Position numbers and translations under genes: made by a program. Below, piece by piece: positions 1 to 4,357 of a stretch of DNA of 8,668 nucleotides. The stretch is from NCBI GenBank assembly GCA_007123195.1, contig SKLO01000154.1:1-8668 (forward strand), in the 5' to 3' direction. The DNA is from Verrucomicrobiales bacterium (GTDB lineage Bacteria; Verrucomicrobiota; Verrucomicrobiia; Verrucomicrobiales; SKLO01). The notes beneath the pieces are model-generated. The model was not told the origin of the DNA, made no database searches, and was given only the letters and a program-made list of their open reading frames with translations. Position 1 is the stretch's first letter. Each line of letters starts with the position of its first letter.

Positions 1-101
1 AGGGTGAACGGTTCGGTCGCGAGTCGCCAGTCGCGGTCCCGGAACATGCCCTCCGGGGGCATGGCGGCGCGGATCTGGCGGGCCCGTTCCATTGAGGTCA
101 T
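1..101 (-). CDS. N-terminal fragment of an unidentified protein (cut by left edge)
   Basis: An open minus-strand frame starts at ATG 101-99 (alternative ATG 92-90) and runs off the left edge after 33 complete codons. The visible peptide begins MTSMERARQIRAAM and continues with a charged, aromatic stretch (FRDRDWRLATEPFT). It shows no signal peptide or membrane segment, so a cytosolic protein is likely. I do not recognise the family, and the fragment is too short to assign a function. It lies divergent to the peroxiredoxin gene, with about 158 bases between the two starts. No clear Shine-Dalgarno sequence precedes either ATG. It is treated as a gene because the frame stays open to the edge, its composition looks like normal protein, and no competing frame there is better. 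Confidence 0.5.
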   Translation of the reverse strand, partial: MTSMERARQIRAAMPPEGMFRDRDWRLATEPFT

Positions 102-259
102 TGGTCGCCGATAAGGGCGGCGATGGCGGCTGTCAACCTGGCCGCGGCGGGCGCACATGACGCTTGCATCCGGTGCGGCTCGGGGAATCGTTGTGGTGCT
201 GGTCTGGAAGCCGAGCGCGTTCATGGGAGCGCTGTCGCGACTGCCGAACCGTCGTTCTG

Positions 260-808
260 ATGAAAGCAAAAACCGCCCGTCACCTGTTCACCGCTGCCGT
301 CGTGGCTGCGGGCCTTTTCACCATGAGCCATCCATCGTTACTCGCGGCCGAGCGCGAGATTCCCTATCCGGCGCCCGGCTTGAGCGCGGTCAATCAGGAC
401 AATGAAGCCGTCGACCTGGCCGAGGTGTATGCCGCCGGGCCGGTGGTGGTGTTTTTCTATCCCAAAGCCGACACGCCGGGTTGCACCCGGCAGGCGTGCA
501 GCCTGCGCGATGCCTATGAAGACCTGACCGACCGCGGGGTGCAGGTGATTGGTGTCAGCGTCGACGGGGCGGAGGCGCAAAAGGCGTTCGCCGACAAGTT
601 CGAGCTTCCCTACACGCTGCTGGCCGACCCTGAAGGAGCGGTGGTGGAGGCGTTTGGGGTCGAGCGCAGGAACGGTCTGGCGACCCGGCAGGCGTTTCTG
701 GTGCATGAGGGCAAGGTGGTGTGGCACGACGCCAAGGCGTCGACCGACGAGCAGGCGGCCGACGTGTTGAAGGTGCTCGACGAGTTGGGGCTGGCGGGGG
801 ATTCCTGA
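260..808 (+). CDS. Exported PrxQ/BCP-type thiol peroxidase (peroxiredoxin)
   Basis: A 182-residue peroxiredoxin of the AhpC/TSA family, bacterioferritin comigratory protein (PrxQ) type. It should reduce H2O2 and organic hydroperoxides using thiols from a thioredoxin-like partner. Residues 66-80 carry the family signature FYPKADTPGCTRQAC. Cys75 is the peroxidatic cysteine and Cys80 the resolving cysteine, in the C-x4-C spacing of atypical two-Cys PrxQ enzymes. Arg143 in TRQAFLV fits the conserved active-site arginine. The first 30 residues look like a Sec signal peptide: lysine/arginine start, then the hydrophobic run FTAAVVAAGLF, ending near SLLAA. This suggests periplasmic action, whereas many BCPs are cytosolic. 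The ATG at 260 was chosen because it gives this signal peptide. The frame is open upstream to 164, but that extension is Cys/Trp/Arg-rich and not protein-like. No clear ribosome binding site is visible. The gene converges on the MORN lipoprotein gene. Confidence 0.93.
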   Translation: MKAKTARHLFTAAVVAAGLFTMSHPSLLAAEREIPYPAPGLSAVNQDNEAVDLAEVYAAGPVVVFFYPKADTPGCTRQACSLRDAYEDLTDRGVQVIGVSVDGAEAQKAFADKFELPYTLLADPEGAVVEAFGVERRNGLATRQAFLVHEGKVVWHDAKASTDEQAADVLKVLDELGLAGDS

Positions 809-856
809 GGATTGCGCCAATTGCCAATGGGCCTTGGCTCCGGCGGACTGTCCGGA

Positions 857-1495
857 TCAGGCGCCCGGCTCCGCAGAGGTGGCGCCTTCATTGGCGTCGC
901 CGGTGGTCTCGTCGTCAGTCTCCGCGGCGTGCAGCCGCTCGAGCAGTTCCTCGGACGGTGAGATGCCGCTGACGAACTGGCCCTCGCTGAAGATGGCGTC
1001 GTAGATCACGGTGCCGTCGGGAGCGATGTCCACGACCTTGCCGTCCCAGCGCAGGCCTTCCATCATGTTCTCGCAGTAGAAGCGCAGGCTGCCGTCCTCG
1101 AACCAGCGGGTGTGGCGGCCGTAGGCGGAGCCGTCCCGGAGCATGGCGTCGAGTTCCATGTTGCCGTTCTCGAACCAGTCCCGCCGGCGCACGTGTTCGC
1201 CGTCGTGGTGATCGTTGAGGCGCTGCAGCCGGCCGTCGCGGTCGAACCGCATTTCGGCCCCGTGCAGCTTGCCGTCGCGGTAGAATGCGAAGTAGCGCAG
1301 CACCCCCGACGAGCTGATGTCCTGGACCGGCCCGGTGTAGGGTTCGCCGGTGGCTGCCAGCAGGGTGATGCCGTCGTCGTTCTCGCTGACATCATCGCGG
1401 GTGGGGAAGCCGGCCACGGACTCCGGTTCGGGTTCACTTCCGCAGCCGATCAGCCACAGCGCCAGCAGCGTGGCCACCGTCGCGAGCATCGGCAT
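857..1495 (-). CDS. MORN-repeat (YwqK-type) lipoprotein
   Basis: A 212-residue predicted lipoprotein. The first 18 residues are a hydrophobic leader ending in the lipobox LIGC, so Cys18 would be lipidated and the protein anchored in a membrane. An acidic linker (GSEPEPES) follows. From about residue 50 to 175 there are degenerate repeats of the type YxDGKLHGxxxRFDxDGRL, WFENGNMELDAML and WFEDGSLRF, which match the MORN variant repeat of the YwqK antitoxin-like family. The C-terminal 30 residues are acidic and low in complexity. MORN-variant proteins are often labelled antitoxin, but no toxin gene is next to this one and a lipoprotein in that role is doubtful, so no function is assigned. The start is uncertain. 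ATG 1495 gives a compact leader without basic residues. ATG 1579 or 1621 would add an arginine-rich N-terminus (up to 254 residues). None has a good ribosome binding site. Confidence 0.8.
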   Translation of the reverse strand: MPMLATVATLLALWLIGCGSEPEPESVAGFPTRDDVSENDDGITLLAATGEPYTGPVQDISSSGVLRYFAFYRDGKLHGAEMRFDRDGRLQRLNDHHDGEHVRRRDWFENGNMELDAMLRDGSAYGRHTRWFEDGSLRFYCENMMEGLRWDGKVVDIAPDGTVIYDAIFSEGQFVSGISPSEELLERLHAAETDDETTGDANEGATSAEPGA

Positions 1496-1725
1496 GGGGG
1501 GGCGCCGGGTCGAACGTGTGCGGGACCCGGGGCGGCGGTGGGTTGAACCGGCTGGTGGCGTGGATTGAGGGGATGACATGCATTGCATCCATGCCACGCG
1601 GGGGCTGGAGCGGGCAACCATTTTCGGAGCGCGGCGCTGAAATGGATGCGCAGGGTCCGAAGATATTGCGGCGAGGACGGTATTCCGCCGACCGCTCTGG
1701 GGGGCGATTCCCGCTGTTGGTGGCC

Positions 1726-1886
1726 GGACAAAAGAAAACCGGGCTGGTCCGAAGACCAGCCCGGCATTCCCTTCGCATCAACCTCAACACGTTTGCCTAT
1801 GCACGCATTGATAAACGACGATGTTGACAGTGTCGCCGTTCACTGGGTTATGACCCGGTGGGCGGCGGTTTGTTCAACCAAAAAGA
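1726..1886 (-). ncRNA. Structured RNA unit, copy 1 (downstream copy on the minus strand)
   Basis: One of two tandem 161-bp units (offset 203, 153 of 161 bases identical). Read on the minus strand it folds into: hairpin A (1841-1860), a 10-bp stem B (1812-1821 with 1833-1842), a 9-bp stem C (1784-1792 with 1803-1811), and a terminator hairpin (1739-1764) followed by a U-rich tract. Relative to copy 2, stem B here has two G-U pairs where copy 2 has G-C, and two G-C pairs where copy 2 has G-U. Stem C has a U-G pair where copy 2 has C-G. All pairs survive only on the minus strand. No conserved reading frame explains it. I do not recognise the RNA family. Whether it has its own promoter or is only reached by read-through past the copy 2 terminator is not visible. 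Confidence 0.55.
1730..1764 (-). terminator. Intrinsic terminator of RNA copy 1
   Basis: A perfect 11-bp GC-rich stem (1739-1749 with 1754-1764) closes a four-base loop. On the minus strand the loop is C(UUCG)G, a very stable tetraloop, and the stem is followed directly by TTTTCTTTTG. On the plus strand the hairpin is followed by CATTCCCTTC, so it reads as a minus-strand terminator. It lies about 235 bases upstream of the chosen start of the lipoprotein gene and would insulate that gene from pdxH transcription. Confidence 0.85.
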
Positions 1887-1928
1887 AGAAATCGGGAAAA
1901 AGACGGCCGGGCGGGGGGTGGCCTCGGA

Positions 1929-2089
1929 GGACAAAAGAAAACCGGGCTGGTCCGAAGACCAGCCCGGCATTCCCTTCGCATCAACCTCAACACGTTTGCC
2001 TATGCACGCGTTGATGAACGGCAATGTTGACAGTGTCACCGTTCACTGGGTTGTGACCCGGTGGGCGGTGGTTTGTTCAACCAAAAGGA
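1929..2089 (-). ncRNA. Structured RNA unit, copy 2 (nearest to pdxH)
   Basis: Same architecture as copy 1, read on the minus strand. A small leader hairpin GGUU-GAACA-AACC (2082-2070) comes first. Hairpin A follows (2044-2063, loop 2052-2055, with one internal mismatch), then stem B (2015-2024 with 2036-2045, 10 bp, 11-base loop). Stem C (1987-1995 with 2006-2014, 9 bp, 10-base loop) and the terminator (1942-1967) complete it. Hairpins A and B share two bases at their junction, so they may compete or stack. The unit begins about 60 bases after the pdxH stop codon on the same strand. It could be the 3' untranslated region of pdxH, a small RNA cut from it, or an independent small RNA gene. No convincing promoter is visible. 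Confidence 0.55.
1933..1967 (-). terminator. Intrinsic terminator of RNA copy 2 / pdxH transcript
   Basis: The 11-bp stem (1942-1952 with 1957-1967) and UUCG loop are identical to copy 1, and the minus strand continues with TTTTCTTTTG. It is the first strong terminator met by a transcript leaving pdxH, about 180 bases after its stop codon. Confidence 0.85.
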
Positions 2090-2148
2090 GAGGAGTTTTG
2101 AAAAACCTTTTCCACCGGCCCGGCGCGGCGGCGGCAAGCTCCTGTGAA

Positions 2149-2814
2149 TCACGGACTTAGGCGTTCAATGGCCCATTCGCCATGGCCCTTGGCCCGATAG
2201 TTCAAGCGGTCGTGCAGGCGATCGGGCCGCCCCTGCCAGAACTCGATGCGCTCGGCGATCAGCCGGTAACCGCCCCAGAAGGCCGGTCGCGGCGGGCCGC
2301 CGCCGCTCTCGGGGTATTGTCGTTCGAGTTGTTGCCGGAGTTCCTCGAGCCATTGGCGGTGTGGAATGACCTCGCTCTGCCGGGACAGCACGGCGCCCAG
2401 GCGGCTGCCGTAGGGGCGCTGATGGAAATAGTGGTCGCTGACCGCGTCGTCGACGCGCTCGACCCGGCCGCTGACGATCACCTGGCGCTCGAGGTCGATC
2501 CATGGGAACAGGACCGAGGCGCGCGGATTCAGCTCGAGTTCGCGCCCCTTGCGGCTCTGGTAGTTGGTGAAGAACTGCAGGCCGCCGTCGAGGCCCTTGA
2601 GCAGCACGGTGCGGCTGGACGGCTGGCCGAGGGTGTCGACGGTGGACAGCACCATGGCGTTGGGCTCGGTCAACCCGGCGTCGACCGCCTCGCGCAGCCA
2701 GTGGGCGAGTTGTTTCAGGGGGTCGGGATCGAGGTCGGCGCGGCGCAGACCGGCGCGCATGTAGTTGCGGCGCAGGTCGGCCAGCGGGATTTCGGTTGTC
2801 ACCGTAGGGTTCAT
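2149..2814 (-). CDS. pdxH: Pyridoxamine/pyridoxine 5'-phosphate oxidase
   Basis: A 221-residue FMN-dependent oxidase that converts pyridoxamine or pyridoxine 5'-phosphate to pyridoxal 5'-phosphate in the cytosol, the final step of PLP synthesis and salvage. The length matches the E. coli enzyme (218). The alignment to family landmarks from memory is close throughout: LRRNYMRAGLRRADLDPDPL near residues 14-33, the FMN-contacting RTVLLK at 68-73, FFTNYQSRKG at 81-90, LFPWIDLERQV at 102-112, and HQRPYGSRLGAVLSRQS at 131-147. The C-terminal FWQGRPDRLHDRLNY (192-206) holds the substrate-binding arginine/histidine, and the protein ends in IERLSP, typical of PdxH. ATG 2814 was chosen because the family homology begins about 10 residues later. 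The frame remains open upstream to 2916, but that stretch is not family-like. The gene is divergent from the hpt-like gene and followed by the tandem RNA units. Confidence 0.96.
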   Translation of the reverse strand: MNPTVTTEIPLADLRRNYMRAGLRRADLDPDPLKQLAHWLREAVDAGLTEPNAMVLSTVDTLGQPSSRTVLLKGLDGGLQFFTNYQSRKGRELELNPRASVLFPWIDLERQVIVSGRVERVDDAVSDHYFHQRPYGSRLGAVLSRQSEVIPHRQWLEELRQQLERQYPESGGGPPRPAFWGGYRLIAERIEFWQGRPDRLHDRLNYRAKGHGEWAIERLSP

Positions 2815-2894
2815 CCCGCAAGATCGAACGCGAACCGGCTGCCCGCAACCGGGGCCGTGGGCGTGACTGAGGTTTCGGAGGCAGGCCGGTGCGG

Positions 2895-2915
2895 TGGTGC
2901 GCCCAGTGCGCGCCA
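2895..2915 (+). other. Small hairpin in the pdxH-hpt divergent intergenic region
   Basis: TGGTGCGC (2895-2902) can pair with GCGCGCCA (2908-2915) around the loop CCAGT: 8 pairs, one of them T-G. It lies 57 bases before the hpt-like start, in the 157-base region that should hold both divergent promoters. I could not recognise reliable -35/-10 boxes on either strand. It may be an operator, a leader hairpin or chance in GC-rich DNA. Confidence 0.2.
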
Positions 2916-2971
2916 TGATTCATTCATGCCCGCCGTGTGCGGCTTCCTGTCGCCCGACCGCTCCAACCGTC

Positions 2972-3556
2972 ATGACCCAACACTCCGCCGCCTGGCTCGA
3001 CAAGGTGCTTTATCACGAGACGACGATTCTCAGCCGGCTGGACGAGTTGGCCCGGCAGATCACCGAGGATTACCGTCAACGCCAGTTGACGGTGGTGGCG
3101 GTGCTGCACGGCAGCCTGTTTTTTGCCGCCGACCTGCTGCGGCGGATCCAGTTGCCGCTGAAACTGGAGACCATCAGCGTCGCCAGTTATCACGGTGGCA
3201 CCAGCAGCAGCGGCACGGTCCGGTTCAACCAGATCGGGTTGCCGCCGGTCGATGGCCGCGACGTGCTGCTGATCGATGACATCCTCGACAGCGGCCGCAC
3301 GCTGCACGCGATCCGGGAGAGGTTTCTTGAGGATTGCGCGCCGGCGTCGGTGAAGCTGTGTGCGCTGCTGTCGAAGCGCTGCCAGCGGGCGGTGGAGTTG
3401 GAGGCGGACTACGCCGGGTTCGAGATCGGCGACGAGTTCGTGGTCGGCTACGGCTTGGATTACCGCGGTCACTACCGCAATCTGCCGTTCATCGGCACCC
3501 TGACCAGCGACGCGATCGCCGGTCGCACCGGCTACGCCGGGGTGGTGTCGGCGTGA
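2972..3556 (+). CDS. hpt: Hypoxanthine phosphoribosyltransferase
   Basis: A 194-residue type I phosphoribosyltransferase that should convert hypoxanthine (and possibly guanine) plus PRPP to IMP/GMP, i.e. cytosolic purine salvage. The PRPP-binding signature VLLIDDILDSGRT is at residues 98-110. The loop VLHGSLFFAADL (44-55) matches the HPRT pyrophosphate loop, and SYHGGTSSSG (72-81) matches the flexible catalytic loop. LLSKR supplies the purine-contacting lysine (Lys135), and the C-terminal DEFVVGYGLDYRGHYRNLPFIG (154-175) is characteristic of bacterial HPRTs. The length is normal for the family (about 180-190). ATG 2972 was chosen because HPRT-like sequence starts about 10 residues later; the frame is open upstream to 2894. 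The stop codon overlaps a GTG of a 28-codon mini-ORF that reaches the next gene, and the moaD-like start is 79 bases downstream on the same strand. Confidence 0.94.
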   Translation: MTQHSAAWLDKVLYHETTILSRLDELARQITEDYRQRQLTVVAVLHGSLFFAADLLRRIQLPLKLETISVASYHGGTSSSGTVRFNQIGLPPVDGRDVLLIDDILDSGRTLHAIRERFLEDCAPASVKLCALLSKRCQRAVELEADYAGFEIGDEFVVGYGLDYRGHYRNLPFIGTLTSDAIAGRTGYAGVVSA

Positions 3557-3639
3557 TCTTGCCGCCGTGGGCTGGCAGTCCGGTTGGGCCGGGCCTGGTG
3601 CTTGCACCGCCGGGCAGAGGCTGTTTGGTTGCCGGATGA
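3553..3639 (+). CDS. Possible coupling mini-ORF between hpt and moaD-like gene
   Basis: A 28-codon frame starts with GTG 3553, overlapping the hpt-like stop codon in a GTGA arrangement. It ends with TGA 3637-3639, overlapping the moaD-like start codon in an ATGA arrangement. It therefore bridges the gap exactly, with stop-start overlaps at both ends, the layout seen in translationally coupled genes. The predicted peptide is rich in Gly, Pro, Val and Leu and resembles no family. Either it is a ribosome-relay leader or the overlaps are chance in GC-rich sequence, where stop codons are rare. Confidence 0.2.
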   Translation: MILPPWAGSPVGPGLVLAPPGRGCLVAG

Positions 3640-3884
3640 ACGACGTGCGCGTGCTGTATTTCGGGGCCTTGCGGGACCAGTTGGGGCTTGAGGAGGAGTG
3701 CTTGCCGCTGGACGGGGAGTGGACGGTGGGGCGGGTGATCAACGAGCTGCAGCAACGGCGGCCCGGGCTGGTGCCGTGGCGCGACCGGTTGCTGGTGGCG
3801 GTGAATCTTGAGTATGCGGAGCCGGACGCGCCGGTGCGACCGGGCGACGAGCTGGCGTTGATGCCGCCGGTGCAGGGCGGGTGA
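3636..3884 (+). CDS. moaD: MoaD/ThiS-family sulfur carrier protein
   Basis: An 82-residue ubiquitin-like sulfur carrier, best matched to the small subunit of molybdopterin synthase. The protein begins VRVLYFGALRDQLG (first beta strand and turn, as in MoaD). A helix follows around residues 31-42 (VGRVINELQQRR), then the strand LLVAVNLEY (52-60). It ends RPGDELALMPPVQGG, where the terminal Gly-Gly would be adenylylated by MoeB and thiocarboxylated. Length and the PPVxGG end fit MoaD (about 81 residues). ATG 3636 was chosen because the fold starts directly after it. A longer frame from 3567 adds only Gly/Cys/Trp-rich sequence. The moaE partner that often follows moaD is not here, so another sulfur-carrier role cannot be excluded. 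It is probably cotranscribed with the hpt-like gene, which has no obvious functional link. Confidence 0.85.
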   Translation: MNDVRVLYFGALRDQLGLEEECLPLDGEWTVGRVINELQQRRPGLVPWRDRLLVAVNLEYAEPDAPVRPGDELALMPPVQGG

Positions 3885-3923
3885 AGATGAAGGGGGGCGT
3901 TATTGCCCATTGGGGGATCGTGG

Positions 3924-3942
3924 ATCGGCTGCTTGGGCCGAT
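3924..3942 (+). terminator. Weak candidate terminator after moaD-like gene
   Basis: ATCGGC (3924-3929) pairs with GCCGAT (3937-3942) around a 7-base loop, 39 bases after the moaD-like stop codon. No T-run follows (TCCTGGGCT), so intrinsic termination would be weak. It is the only simple hairpin near the end of this gene. Confidence 0.25.
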
Positions 3943-3971
3943 TCCTGGGCTCACCTGGCGGAGGCGGCTTG

Positions 3972-4039
3972 CCTTGGACTGCGGCAGCCTGCTTGTCCGC
4001 CGTAGCGCTTGGGCGAAGGAGGGCTGCCGCTTTCCGGGG
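3972..4039. repeat. Long imperfect palindrome, probably a dispersed structured repeat
   Basis: CCTTGGA (3972-3978) pairs with TCCGGGG (4033-4039) using two G-T pairs. After a 2x2 internal loop, GCGGCAGCC (3981-3989) pairs perfectly with GGCTGCCGC (4022-4030). The interior (3990-4021) contains further small stems, such as CGC-TTGG-GCG (4006-4015) and an imperfect TCCGCC against GGAG. An echo of the element, AGCCTGCT, occurs at 3986-3993 and again at 4043-4050. The build resembles intergenic palindromic repeats that are dispersed in some Verrucomicrobia-like genomes; that resemblance is from memory and unverified. Confidence 0.5.
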
Positions 4040-4120
4040 AGTAGCCTGCTGCGACCCACCTCGCTTACCAGCGATTCCCGATCCACCCAAACCATTTCAA
4101 GTTAGTCGGAAGCACCCACC

Positions 4121-4143
4121 GTTCAGGCGGACAAACGCCGAAC
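4121..4143. other. Bulged hairpin flanked by inverted GTTAG/CTAAC
   Basis: GTTC-A-GGCG (4121-4129) pairs with CGCC-GAAC (4136-4143) in eight pairs with a single bulged A and a GACAAA loop. Outside it, GTTAGTCGG (4101-4109) and CCGAACTAAC (4138-4147) form a second, mutually exclusive imperfect inverted repeat. The arrangement resembles folded recombination sites, but the orientation of the GTTAG boxes does not fit an integron attC. Confidence 0.3.
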
Positions 4144-4177
4144 TAACCTGGCAGGCACCAATTGGTAGGGAGGTCAA

Positions 4178-4246
4178 ATGGGAGGCCGGATTGAGGCAAT
4201 TCAGCCTAGTGTGGTGATCGCGAAATCCCTGGATGAAATGAAGTGA
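4178..4246 (+). CDS. Possible 22-residue small protein with strong ribosome binding site
   Basis: ATG 4178 opens a 22-codon frame ending at TGA 4244. The peptide (MGGRIEAIQPSVV, then IAKSLDEMK) is hydrophilic and looks like normal protein sequence. A GGGAGG motif lies at 4168-4173, four bases before the ATG. This is one of the best ribosome binding sites in the window, although the recognisable genes here mostly lack one. A palindrome ACCAATTGGT (4157-4166) sits just upstream and could be an operator. It could be a small protein, the start of a decayed gene or chance. No family is recognised. Confidence 0.25.
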   Translation: MGGRIEAIQPSVVIAKSLDEMK

Positions 4247-4357
4247 TTTAAGTTTTGCCCGCCGGCTCCGGTTCGGTTTCGCCGCTTGACCATGGCTGCG
4301 GATGAGCGCTTGATGGTGGGGAGTTGAGCCGGTGTTGTTTGCCGGCGCGTGGTCGCC

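Larger units (their letters stand above)
1726..2089. repeat. Tandem duplication of a 161-bp unit (1726-1886 and 1929-2089)
   Basis: The two units align without gaps at an offset of 203 bases. The first 81 positions (1726-1806 against 1929-2009) are identical. The remaining 80 carry 8 differences, at 1807, 1813, 1818, 1820, 1835, 1850, 1866 and 1884, all transitions. A 42-base spacer (1887-1928) separates them. A short shared GGTGGCC lies just outside both units (1719-1725 and 1917-1923), so the duplicated segment may originally have been slightly longer. The remaining parts of this gene-free region (1622-1725, spacer, 2090-2148) show nothing else I can support. Confidence 0.95.
3885..4357. 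other. Gene-free stretch with palindromes and a mini-ORF
   Basis: About 470 bases between the moaD-like gene and the Trp-rich gene. Open frames here (for example plus 3881-4105) have Ser/Arg-rich products without domain features and are interrupted by palindromic sequence, so I regard them as noncoding. The stretch contains a 6-bp hairpin just after moaD (3924-3929 with 3937-3942), a long imperfect palindrome (3972-4039), a bulged hairpin (4121-4143), a 10-base perfect palindrome ACCAATTGGT (4157-4166), and a 22-codon ORF with a ribosome binding site. Nothing further is recognised between 4247 and 4357. Confidence 0.6.

Noticed and set aside
809..856. Terminator between the convergent peroxiredoxin and lipoprotein genes
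   Set aside because: Only a weak 5-bp TCCGG/CCGGA pairing without a T-run on either strand.
1824..1853. Plus-strand promoter: TTGACA at 1824 and again at 2027
   Set aside because: No acceptable -10 box follows at 16-18 bases (GTTATG or GTTGTG). The TTGACA lies in the stem B/loop region of the RNA, which explains its conservation.
1848..2039. 63-codon minus-strand ORF across copy 2
   Set aside because: It translates straight through the terminator hairpin and U-tract. Copy differences are not mostly synonymous in any frame, and no ribosome binding site is present.
1726..2089. CRISPR array from the two repeats
   Set aside because: Only two copies of a 161-bp unit with a 42-base spacer. The units carry terminators, have diverged, and no cas gene is present.
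2085..2160. 20-codon plus-strand ORF with TTG start at 2098 after AAGGAG
   Set aside because: The ribosome binding site looks good, but the peptide is Ala/Arg/Pro junk, it runs antisense into the pdxH end, and copy 1 lacks the equivalent.
2182..3279. Long plus-strand frame of 365 codons
   Set aside because: It is antisense to pdxH and then overlaps hpt out of frame. Both real genes have clear family motifs; the long frame reflects scarce stop codons in GC-rich DNA.
2924..4090. Long minus-strand frame of 388 codons
   Set aside because: It is antisense to hpt and moaD, and its product is low-complexity Arg/Pro/Gln-rich with no domain.
3881..4105. Protein gene (moaE position) after moaD
   Set aside because: The 74-residue product lacks any MoaE feature, is Ser/Arg-rich and spans the long palindrome.
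4101..4147. Integron attC site
   Set aside because: GTTAG is on the left and CTAAC on the right, the reverse of an attC, and no integrase gene is visible.
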